Below, piece after piece: positions 11,412 through 21,312 of a DNA stretch of 64,000 nt. Position 1 is the first letter of the stretch, and each line of letters begins with the position of its first letter. The stretch comes from Moniliophthora roreri (taxonomy: Eukaryota; Basidiomycota; Agaricomycetes; Agaricales; Marasmiaceae), in contig LATX02000024.1 in NCBI GenBank assembly GCA_001466705.2, positions 1 through 64,000 of the forward strand, read 5' to 3'. Position numbers and translations under genes: made by a program. The notes beneath the pieces were generated by a model, which saw only the letters and a list, made by a program, of their open reading frames with translations, was not told where the DNA came from and did no database searches.

Positions 11412-14106
11412 TTATACTCCAGGTATAACTCCATAGAATGCTTTTGGTCGGTGTCCGATGATGGCTTCGACTTCGTATTCTTCTTGACCTTCGATTATAT
11501 CTGGGGGTGGTTCTAGAAAATTGGGTCCGTGGACGTCGGTTTCCTTGAATGGTGACAAAAGACCAGCGTGGAAAACAGGGTGAATTCTCCATTGGAATGG
11601 TAGTTTCAATCTGTACGTCACGGGTCCTAGGACTTCTGTGATTTCGAAAGGTCCTTCGCGTTTCGGGGATAGTTTAGGAGAGGGATATCCCAAGGATAGG
11701 TTCTTTCCTTCTAACCAGACTTTCTGACCTTTCTCGAACTTGTCTAGATCCCTTCCACTTCTCTCTTTCACTCTTCTTGCTGCAATGTCTAATAGAGCCG
11801 ATGTTTCTTCTCTTAGCTTCTTCAATTCAGCTACTCTTTTCTCCACGGAAGGAACGGTTGTCTTTTCGAAGACAGTAGGGAGAGGTAAATTCAGCAAAGT
11901 GAAGGAGCTCTTTCCATTTCGTTTGTTCTTTGGCGCAAAAGAACCGAAGGAAAATTTCTACTTCTTGATTGACTCTTTCAGTCTCTCCGTCTGTCTGAGG
12001 ATGATAGGCGGTACTTAGCATTTGCTTTATTCCCAATAATTTCCCCATTTCCTTGAAGACTTCGGCCGCAAATCTTGGGTCTCTATCCGAAATAATCTTG
12101 TCGGGCAGTCCGAATCGCTTGTAGACATGTTGAAAAAGTAGTTCGGCTGTGTCTGTGGCGTCGATCTTCTTGTGACATGGGATGAAAATCACCCCCTTTG
12201 TAGCCGCATGGTCGACCACGACCAATATGGAGTCACATTCCGCTATGCTGGGTAGATCCGTGATCAAATCCATTGATATGATTTGGAACGGCAACGCATC
12301 TTTATGTCCGCCAATCGGTTGTATAGGCGTTCGCGTAGGATGTGTATTCACCTGCATTTGTTGGCATGCAGCGCACCCATCAACAAATGATTTGATGAAT
12401 TTTGTCATTCCTGGCCACCAGTAATCTCTTTGCACCTGATCTATTGTATTCCATTGTCCAGGGTGTCCGTGAGGTAAGGCTTCGTGAATTGTTCTGGTGA
12501 TTAGCCTTCGTAACATTGGGTCGTTTGGAACATAGATCCTGTCCTTGTAAAACAATAGATTTCCTTCCGTCCGCCAGTCTTGTAAAGATGATTTGATTGG
12601 CGGTGTCCCTTTTTCCAAGAGGCTTTCTATTGTCATTTGCAGGAATTCATCACTTGGCAACGCTTTTTCCAATATGGTTTTGAGTTCTGTATCGACCACG
12701 TTAACGAATAACTTATCTGGTAACATGACGATGTCTTCATTGTCGTTTTCTTCTTCATCGACTAAGTCCAGCCGTCGTGAGAGAGCATCCGATTGTACCA
12801 TTTTCGTTCCTGGGACGTGTACCAAGCGAAGGTCGAATTGAGTCAAATATAGACTCAGTCTAGCTTGTCGTCGATTCAGCTTCTGTGCGGTTCGAAAATA
12901 AGTCAGGTTCTTGTGATCGGATAGAACCGTCACCGGGTGAGCTCCTCCTAGGAGGTAGTGTTCCCAGGCTTTCAACGCATTTGTGATAGCCAACAGCTCG
13001 CGGTCATAGATTTCGTAGTTTCGTTCAGTTGCAGTGAACGCGTGCGAAATGTATCCACATGGATGCAGCTCGCCATCGGAACCTTGTTGTTTCAGTACCG
13101 CTCCCGTGGCCCATTTCAAGGCGTCTGCTTCGATTATGAATGGCTTTTCATCATCCGGCATTTGTAAGATTGGTCGTTGTAGGAATTTTGCCTTGAGAAC
13201 ATTGAAGGCAATGTCTCGTGTTTTCGTCCATTCGAATTTCACGTTCTTCTTCGTCAACTCATGCAGAGGTCGTGCCAATTCCGCATATTTTCCTATGAAT
13301 TTGCGATAAAAGTTCGCGAATCCAAGGAACGATCGCACACCTTTAATTGTTTTGGGTGCTTCCCAATCCTTTATTCCCGCTAATTTTGTTTCATCCATTG
13401 AGATGTGTCCGGGTGTGATGACCATTCCCAAAAACAGTGTCTTTACAACTTCGAACTCACATTTCTCCGGTTTGAGGTACAGATCGTTTTCTCGTAATCG
13501 TTCCAAGACACGTTTCGTGCGAAGCCGATGGATGTTGATTTCGTCAGAGAATATCAAGATATCATCCATGTTTTATTGTTCCGTTATTCAGGTCTCGATA
13601 GTCCTGACAGGGTCGCAACGCTCCGGCTTCTTTCTTGGCTACAAAAAAAAAGGGGGATGCCATTGGGGATTTCGAGGGTCGAATATATCCTTTTTGTAAA
13701 TTTTCGTCCAGGAACTTGTCTTGTTCGATCCGTTCTTTCGGTGATAAAGAGTAGATCTTACAGTCTCGTGGTTTGAAATCCGGTTTGAGGTCAATGGCGT
13801 GATCATAGGGTCGGGAAGGTGGGAATCGTTCGGCTTTCTTCTTTTCGAATCGATCCGTGTAGTCGGAAAGATAGGTGGGAAGAAGCTCCTCTAGTGATTT
13901 CGTCTTGACCTCGTGAGCTTGTGCCAGTACCTGAGAAGTGGATAACTTAGCGTTGATTCGGATTTCATCGCTGTCTTCTTCTCCTTTGACAAAGGATCGA
14001 ATCAGGACTTCGTCATCTTTGACTTTGTCTAAGATTCCTGTGTTCGAGTCTCTGGTTTCATCGAAGATTCCAACAAATGGTTTCATCGGCCGTTTAATTG
14101 TGATTT
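11412..14106 (-). pseudogene. Gypsy pol, copy 1 (defective)
   Basis: Pol read on the minus strand from the protease/RT linker (14086) to the truncated chromodomain (11412). Three breaks are visible. About 260 bp of the RT domain is gone at 13562-13570, removing the core up to the YMDD box, of which only MDD remains. About 70 bp is missing near 11890, just after the HFAEF motif, shifting frame between the integrase core and its C-terminal part. The chromodomain is cut short after IIGHRPK. RNase H (DALKWATGAVLKQ, where the other copies have DASK) and the integrase zinc finger and catalytic motifs remain readable. This copy cannot make working RT. Confidence 0.9.
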
Positions 14107-14107
14107 N
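14107..14107. other. Assembly junction (single N)
   Basis: To the left is the protease/RT linker of pol copy 1. To the right the sequence restarts at the 3' end of pol (equivalent to 21327). Two gypsy copies are joined here artificially or by recombination. Confidence 0.85.
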
Positions 14108-17100
14108 TACTTGATTTTATACTCCAGGTATAACTCCATAGAATGCTTTAGCCCGGCTGGCTTTAGCCATTGATTATGCGAGGAGTCGTACCCTTTCCAG
14201 GAAACAAGGTATTCTTTTGGAGGTTGGTTCTTCCTTTTTGGTCGGTGTCCGATGATGGCTTCGACTTCGTATTCTTCTTGACCTTCGACTATATCTGGGG
14301 GTGGTTCTAGAAAATTGGGTCCGTGGACGTCGGTTTCCTTGAATGGTGACAAAAGACCAGCGTGGAAAACAGGGTGAATTCTCCATTGGAATGGCAGTTT
14401 CAATCTGTATGTCACGGGTCCTAGGACTTCTGTGATTTCGAAAGGTCCTTCGCGTTTCGGGGATAGTTTAGGAGAGGGATATCCCAAGGATAGGTTCTTT
14501 CCTTCTGGCCAGACTTTCTGACCCTTCTCGAACTTGTCTAGATCCCTTCCACTTCTCTCTTTCACTCTTCTCGCCGCAATGTCTAATAGAGCCGATGTTT
14601 CTTCTCTTAGCTTCTTTAATTCAGCTACTCTTTTCTCCACAGAAGGAACGGTTGTCTTTTCGAAGACAGTAGGGAGAGGTCGAGGGAAATTCAGCAAAGT
14701 GAAGGAGCTCTTTCCATTTCGTTTGTTCTTTGGCGCAAAAGAACCGAAGGAAGATTTCTACTTCTTGATTGACTCTTTCAGTCTCTCCGTCCGTCTGAGG
14801 ATGATAGGCGGTAATTAGCATTTGCTTTATTCCCAATAATTTCCCCATTTCCTTGAAGACTTCGGCCGCAAATCTTGGGTCTCTATCCGAAATAATCTTG
14901 TCGGGCAATCCGAATCGCTTGTAGACATGTTGAAAAAGTAGTTCGGCTGTGTCTGTGGCGTCGATCTTCTTGTGACATGGGATGAAAATCACCCCCTTTG
15001 TAGCCGCATGGTCGACCACGACCAATATGGAGTCACATTCCGCTATGCTGGGTAGATCTGTGATCAAATCCATTGATATGATTTGGAACGGCAACACATC
15101 TTTATGTCCGCCAATCGGTTGTATAGGCGTTCGTGTAGGATGTGTATTCACCTTCATTTGTTGGCATGCAGCGCACCCATCAACAAATGATTTGATGAAT
15201 TTTGTCATTCCTGGCCACCAGTAATCTCTTTGCACCTGATCTATTGTATTCCATTGTCCAGGGTGTCCGTGAGGTAAGGCTTCGTGAATTGTTTTGGTGA
15301 TTAGCCTTCGTAACGTTGGGTCGTTTGGAACATAGATGCTGTCCTTGTAAAACAATAGATTTCCTTCCGTCCGCCAGTCTTGTAAAGATGATTTGATTGG
15401 TGGTGTCCCTTTTTCCAAGAGGCTTTCTATTGTCATTTGCAGGAATTCATCACTTGGCAACGCTTTTTCCAATATGGTTTTGAGTTCTGTATCGATCACG
15501 TTAACGAATAACTTATCTGGTAACATGACGATGTCTTCATTGTCGTTCTCTTCTTCATCGACTAGGTCCGGCCGTCGTGAGAGAGCATCCGATTGTACCA
15601 TTTTCGTTCCTGGGACGTGTACCAAGCGAAGGTCGAACTGAGTCAAGTATAGACTCAGTCTAGCTTGTCGTCGATTCAGCTTCTGTGCGGTTCGAAAATA
15701 AGTCAGGTTCTTGTGATCGGATAGAACCGTCACCGGGTGAGCTCCTCCTAGGAGGTAGTGTTCCCAGGCTTTCAACGCATTCGTGATAGCCAACAGCTCA
15801 CGGTCGTAGATTTCGTAGTTCCGTTCGGTTGCAGTGAAGGCGTGCAAAATGTATCCACATGGATGCAGCTCGCCATCGGAACCTTGTTGTTTCAGTACCG
15901 CTCCCGTGGCCCATTTCGAGGCGTCTGCTTCGATTATGAATGGTTTTTCATCATCTGGCATCTGTAGGATTGGTCGTTGTAGGAATTTTGCCTTGAGAAC
16001 ATTGAAGGCGATGTCCCGTGTTTTCGTCCATTTGAATTTCACGTTTTTCTTCGTCAACTCGTGCAACGGTCGTGCCAATTCCGCATATTTTCCTATGAAC
16101 TTGCGATAGAAATTCGCGAACCCAAGGAACGATCGCACACCTTTAATTGTTTTGGGTGCTTCCCAATCCTTTATTCCTGCTAGTTTTGTTTTGTCCATGG
16201 AGATATGTCCCGGTGTGATGACCATTCCCAAAAACAGTGTCTTCGCGACTTCGAATTCACATTTCTCCGGTTTGAGATACAGATCGTTTTCTCGTAATCG
16301 TTCCAAGACGCGTTTCGTGCGAAGTCGATGGATGTTGATTTCGTCAGAGAATATCAAGATATCATCCATGTAGACCACGCACCAACCCTCATCGATGAAG
16401 TCTTTGAGGATATCATTCATGAACGCTTGAAACGTCGCTGGAGAATTCGTTAATCCGAAGAACATAACTGTGGGTTCAAAAAGGCCTCGTGGTGTTTTGA
16501 ATGCCGCTTTCCATTGGTCTCCGTCTTTGATCCGGATGTTGTTATAACCGTTGCGAAGGTCCAGTTTCGTAAAAACCTTTGCCGTTTTCAGTTTGTCCAC
16601 TAAATCCGTGACCAATGGTAAAGGGTATCGGTTTTTTATCGTTCCGTTATTCAGATCTCGATAGTCCTGACAGGGTCGCAACGCTCCGGCTTCTTTCTTG
16701 GCTACAAAGAAGAAAGGAGATGCCATTGGGGATTTCGAGGGTCGAATATATCCTTTTCGTAAGTTTTCGTCCAGGAATTTGTCTTGTTCGATCCGCTCTT
16801 TCGGCGATAAAGAGTAGATTTTACAGTCTCGTGGTTTGAAATCCGGTTTGAGGTCAATGGCGTGATCGTAGGGTCGGGAAGGTGGGAATCGTTCGGCTTT
16901 CTTCTTTTCGAATCGATTCACGTAGTCGGAAAGATAAGTGGGAAGAAGCTCCTCTAGCGATTTCGTTTTGACCTCGTGAGCTTGTGCCAGTACCTGAGAA
17001 GTGGATAACTTAGCGTTGATTTGGATTTCATCACTGTCTTCTTCTCCTTTGATAAAGGACCGAATCAGAACTTCGTCATCTTCGACTTTGTCCAAAATTC

Positions 17101-17683
17101 CTGTGTTCGAGTCTTTGATTTCATCGAAGATTCCAATAAATGGTTTCATCGGCCGTTTGATTGTGATTTTCCGCCTGGGTCGAAAATGGACCACTCCTGT
17201 AACCCAATCAATGTCTGGGTTATGATCTTGGAGCCACGGTAGTCCTAAGATAACTTTCTCCGGTCCTAGTCCCGAGATCAATAGAGTTTCCTTCATCGAT
17301 TTATCTCCGATTGTAATGTCGATTGCGACGGAGTGAGTGATCCGACCGATTTTGTTTCGAGTTCCATCAATGTTGAAGACTTTGATGGGTTTCTCTAGTT
17401 TCGTCCAGGGTTTCTTTAGTTTACGTGCTTCTTCTTCACAGATGAAGCGTCCTCCGGCACCTGAATCAATCAGGGCTTTTGTTTCGACGATTTCTGTCCC
17501 AACGTTGTATTGAATAGGAATCCTCATAGAGTTTCGATTCAACTTAGCTAGTACAACGTTCGAGATCGTAATTGCAGGTGGTAAGAGCGTCGGCCTCTTC
17601 CACCTCTTCAAAAACCCTCCTTTCCCATGAGATCAAAGATCTCTTCTTGCTCTCCTTCTCCTTGTTCGGCAATAAGCGCCCGG
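14108..17683 (-). pseudogene. Gypsy pol, copy 2, with the end of gag (frameshifted integrase)
   Basis: A 996-codon frame (17611-14621) covers protease (ALIDSGAGGRF), RT with the intact VVYMDD box, RNase H and the integrase core. The frame is lost near 14690 by a ~65-bp deletion right after HFAEF. The remaining integrase C-terminus and full chromodomain continue in another frame (14697-14108). Copy 1 carries the same deletion plus 6 more bases, so the two share ancestry. The sequence upstream (17612-17683) matches the 3' end of gag and then stops at the N. Probably inactive on its own. Confidence 0.9.
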
Positions 17684-17684
17684 N
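17684..17684. other. Assembly junction (single N)
   Basis: Separates the end of gag from unrelated AT-rich DNA. Confidence 0.8.
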
Positions 17685-19236
17685 TGAAACAGGTCCCAAT
17701 GGGGAGCCCTTTCCAACTGATGAGAACGTCAATCCCAAGAAGCTGATGAAGATGCTCAAAAACCTATGCCTCTACTATAAAAACACAAGGCCTGTGGTGC
17801 TAAAATACTCTCAAAAAAGGTATATATAAGTTCTTGATTCTCAGTTTTGTTTGTGAGTTGGTTTGGTGTGGTTCACTGTTACCACAATGTCAAGAATAAT
17901 TCTCAATGTCTTGCTCAGTAGTTCAGAGATGATTGCCTTCAAAACAACTTCTCAGATCAAAAATAGGTGTTTGTTTGTAAAATATTTATTGGTTTTGTGG
18001 TTTTATTAATCACTTCAAAAGCAAATACTGGTATAGATTTTGACCAGAAACTGCCTAAAGAATAAACTTCTTCTAAGTGAGAACAAAGGTACCTCTTGTA
18101 CCTGAATATAGCCCTCTTAGCTATGTTCTGCAACAATTCTCAAGAGAACAAATCTTCTAGACACTGCTAGCCTGAAACCCTCTCTGATTCATGTTAAAAC
18201 ACTAGACTATACTGATGCATGTCAGCTACCCTCTTAGTAGACTGATACAATGTTTCTCTTATTGGAAAACACACCTCTTGCATTAAAAACTAAGCTCTTC
18301 CTAGCTTTTATTTATATCTCTGGTTTGGGTTACAATCTTGGGTCTCAACTAGCCTGTGCCTTTTGCTCAACTAAATAAGCTAGAGCCCGAAGTGGTTGAA
18401 AAATACTGATTGCTGGTAGCTCTTCTACCTGAACAACAACCTCATACACTCTGGTAATCGGTGGGCAGTATCTCTCCTGCTTTCCACCTACAAAACATGT
18501 CCCCTTATATACCCTACAACATAAATAATCTAATATATCTGTCACAAATACAAATAAAACTGAGTTGGGTGATAAATATTATATAAACTGAGCTGTGTTT
18601 GGTAATTTCTCTGTCACAGTCTCTGATTGTAGTCAGGCTTTATAGCCATAATCTCTTTTATTCTTTTTCTTTAATGATTGTGCAGTCTTCTGACACTAAC
18701 CATTTGCAATTTTCTCTATCAAATGGCTCTCCTTCCGACTCTGTTTGAAAATATTATACTTCTATGCTGCTCTGCATGGTTCCTTCCTTCTCCATCTTCT
18801 ATCATCTGCTCTATGGACATGCAATATGCTTCCATCTCTATTGTTTAAAGTGTACACATAAGCTCAGCTGTGCTGGTTTCTCATCATACAGCTTTGTCTT
18901 CTGTTTTTCCGTGATACAGGCACCCTTCTGGTAGCCGATCATCTATTTCATTCTTCAATTTGACATTCAGTATCTCAAGTATCTCTTGCCAATAATTTGT
19001 CATCCTCTGTTTCATATCTGTTTCTTGATAATATTCTTGTATGTGTATCATTGAAGGCTCTTATTCTTCCTTCAAGTTGGGTATAGATTGGAAATATTGT
19101 TAAAAGTGAAAATATTCCCTTCAGTATGCTTTCAATAGAGAAGTATTATGTAGTGTTGTTCCCTACAGGTTTTGGAATGCTCCTCTGTGTTCAGATTCGC
19201 TGTTTATTTTCATACTAGCAGTGGTCAGGTACCCTT
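17685..19236. other. AT-rich DNA without a recognisable gene
   Basis: This 1.55-kb stretch has no long open frame. A 66-codon frame on the minus strand (18545-18345) has no motif I know. A Lys/Asn-rich open stretch follows the N at 17685-17829 on the plus strand. Composition resembles the AT-rich repeats at the left end of the window. It ends where a gypsy LTR begins. Confidence 0.5.
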
Positions 19237-19859
19237 TGTTACGTTACTTGCGCAGCAACGACAACAACTCAACACCACTATGACGTAGCGGCGCTAAATT
19301 GACAAAAGAGACAAGTTCGAGTTTGAGTTCCTTAGCTCGCGCTAAAGTTCTCAGAGTTCGGTCGAGGTGAGCAAGATGTCCAAAGAGTTAACTAGGTCAA
19401 GCTGAGGTAGCTTAGACCTTCAGACTATCTACTTATACAACGATTGTAGCTACTAGTTTGTATACAAGCTGCTAGATCGACATCGTTTGTTTAGTAAACA
19501 GAATGTCTCTTTGTCGTCATAATAAATAGGAACATGACATCAGAAGTGATGTCGAGGAAGTAAAAATAAATATAATGATACAATAGCCGATGTCAGAAAT
19601 GACATCAGATCATAAATAGAAAAGGAGAGAAACTAATAGAATAATGATATCATACTGATGTCGCAAATGACATAGTGATGACATCTTAAATAGAGAGGAA
19701 GGCATGAAGTCGGAAAGGGAACTGGGAAGGTGGATAGGTCCAGATGTTAATGAGAAGCATAGGTAAAAAAAGGAATGCTAACGCTCAAAGGCGCTAAAGT
19801 GTCAAAGCAAGAAATAGAGAGTAGGAAAAAAGAGAGTCTGTCCATGTCCAACTGTAACA
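19237..19859 (-). repeat. Gypsy 3' LTR of the best-preserved element, 623 bp
   Basis: TGTTACG...CTGTAACA with TG/CA ends. Read on the minus strand it contains a TATA-like box (TATAAG, starting at 19437) and, about 31 bases downstream, TCAGCTTGACCT (19405-19394), the predicted start of the transcript and the complement of the primer-binding site. Its first 75 bases differ from the 5' LTR fragment at 26186-26261 at only two places, which indicates a young insertion. Confidence 0.92.
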
Positions 19860-19876
19860 TTACCCCTGTCTTACCT
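19860..19876 (-). promoter_or_regulatory. Polypurine tract
   Basis: Read on the minus strand, AGACAGGGGTAA directly precedes the 3' LTR, the usual place and composition for the plus-strand DNA primer of an LTR retroelement. Confidence 0.75.
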
Positions 19877-19882
19877 TCGAAC

Positions 19883-21292
19883 TTACACGTTCGAAACAAT
19901 CGGCTGTCCTTCTACTAGCCACTCGCCGGTAAATTGCGCCTCTCTTATCACCGTTTCTCTGTCCAACCGCCTGAAAACTCTTGGTCCCTCTGGAGAACCC
20001 ATATCAACGACGATCCCATCCCCTAACGGTGGATCTTGTGGTCGATCACTGTTCTCCATTCCTGTAGTCGGCATCGTCCCATGTGGTATCATGTCTCCAA
20101 TCGTCGTCAAGAGTTGATGTACCGCCGGTATCGTTTCGTCCCGTAGTTCTCGCAGACCTTCTTCTGTCCCTACAATGTCCAGGGAGATGGCCAGCTTTAT
20201 TAGTGTTGCAAACCGGGCAGACATAGTCCACACAGTCGACGGCGCAGTGTTCTCCCAGTTTGCACACAGGACAGTCAATTCTTGGTGAACCTCGTCGAGT
20301 AACGCCGTAGTATGCGTTATAGGACTGTTTGATCTGGCTTCGATTTGCGAATCCCTGTCGTCCGGTTCCGCGTCCTCGTCGTCCCACATCGATACGGTAG
20401 GGACGTTGGGTGTCTGGGTTGATTGGGACAATGGGGGAGGGGAGGCGTAAGGGGTTCGGGAGTTCTGGAGAAAGCCTTGCTGCATTATATGTCTCTCTGG
20501 AAGGTTCGGTCGCGTAGGAAGGGGTGGTGGGGAGTTCATGGCTGGGAGACATTGCGGGCGGGGTGGTAGGAGGGGAGACGATAGGGAATCTTGCGGCTCT
20601 TCCGCTGGCGTCGGAGACATCTGAGTCGTCGTCTCGGGTGTCGTCTGTAACGGGGAATGAATCGGGGTAGAGAAGGGTTCGCTCGTTGGGAGGTAGGACG
20701 CCGACGGCTCCCAAGGGTGCGTGACTTGTTCCGGAGGTGGACGCGTCCATTCGCTCGGGTAGTTCGGTCTGGGGAATACTGGGGGAGGGGATTGACGCGA
20801 TGGTTCGCTGTCGGAGTTGGAGGAGGTGCTGTCCTTTAGAGATCTCGCTTGCTCGCTTGAGTCCTCTTCGATGGGCGATAGCCTTCCTGATGAAGGCTGG
20901 GTCGTTGGGGCTGACGTCGTCGTCCGTAGCGAAGCGATCTCCGTCGGGATCTGTGTCGCTATAGCCCCAGTTATAGTGAAGGTTTCGTCGTCGGTGATTT
21001 GTTGGGCCAACTGGCCCATGTGTCTGTCTACTCTCGTCATGTTCTCCATCATTTGTCGTCTTTGTGCTCTAAGGAAGATAAGACTCCCGTAGATGGCTCG
21101 GTTCCTTTCGTTAGAGGCGTTTATCGCAGTCGCCAATTCCTCTTCGTAATGTTCGCAGTTCATGAGGTAGAGAAGTTCGAACGTCGAGGGACGGAAAGGT
21201 TCAGTGTGGACGGCATCGTCTGGGAAGACTTGATGTGGAGGGTTGAAAGGAGGTAGGCCAGTTCGGACGGAAGGGTTGGTGTAAGAAGACAT
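19883..21292 (-). CDS. Third ORF of the gypsy element, about 469 aa, unknown function
   Basis: Starts at the ATG at 21292 (MSSYTNPSVRTG), about 20 bases after the pol stop, and ends beside the 3' LTR. The N-terminal ~110 residues look helical and the middle is Pro/Ser/Thr-rich. The last ~120 residues are again helix-prone and acidic. The position, downstream of pol, is where some Ty3/gypsy elements carry an env-like or extra gene. I see no signal peptide, transmembrane segment or other envelope feature. A second copy at 10.3-11.4 kb supports it being a regular part of this family. The last ~700 bases are also open in another frame encoding Cys/His motifs. Function unknown. Confidence 0.7.
   Translation of the reverse strand: MSSYTNPSVRTGLPPFNPPHQVFPDDAVHTEPFRPSTFELLYLMNCEHYEEELATAINASNERNRAIYGSLIFLRAQRRQMMENMTRVDRHMGQLAQQITDDETFTITGAIATQIPTEIASLRTTTSAPTTQPSSGRLSPIEEDSSEQARSLKDSTSSNSDSEPSRQSPPPVFPRPNYPSEWTRPPPEQVTHPWEPSASYLPTSEPFSTPIHSPLQTTPETTTQMSPTPAEEPQDSLSSPLLPPRPQCLPAMNSPPPLPTRPNLPERHIMQQGFLQNSRTPYASPPPLSQSTQTPNVPTVSMWDDEDAEPDDRDSQIEARSNSPITHTTALLDEVHQELTVLCANWENTAPSTVWTMSARFATLIKLAISLDIVGTEEGLRELRDETIPAVHQLLTTIGDMIPHGTMPTTGMENSDRPQDPPLGDGIVVDMGSPEGPRVFRRLDRETVIREAQFTGEWLVEGQPIVSNV
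20046..20750 (-). CDS. Overlapping frame with paired Cys/His (zinc-knuckle-like) motifs, 234 aa
   Basis: Lies entirely inside the third ORF but in another frame. After a Pro/Ser-rich first half comes an Arg/Gly-rich stretch (VGRRGRGTGRQGF), then CPVCKLGEHC and CPVCNTNKAGHLPGHC, spaced like metal-binding knuckles. The other copy (10488-11201) keeps the frame and all these Cys/His residues. Expression could be by frameshifting from the third ORF or from the ATG at 20750. Alternatively, one of the two frames is open only by chance. A nucleic-acid-binding role is inferred from the motif only. Confidence 0.5.
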   Translation of the reverse strand: MDASTSGTSHAPLGAVGVLPPNERTLLYPDSFPVTDDTRDDDSDVSDASGRAARFPIVSPPTTPPAMSPSHELPTTPSYATEPSRETYNAARLSPELPNPLRLPSPIVPINPDTQRPYRIDVGRRGRGTGRQGFANRSQIKQSYNAYYGVTRRGSPRIDCPVCKLGEHCAVDCVDYVCPVCNTNKAGHLPGHCRDRRRSARTTGRNDTGGTSTLDDDWRHDTTWDDADYRNGEQ

Positions 21293-21312
21293 GTTTTGGT
21301 TGGAGTGATGGT

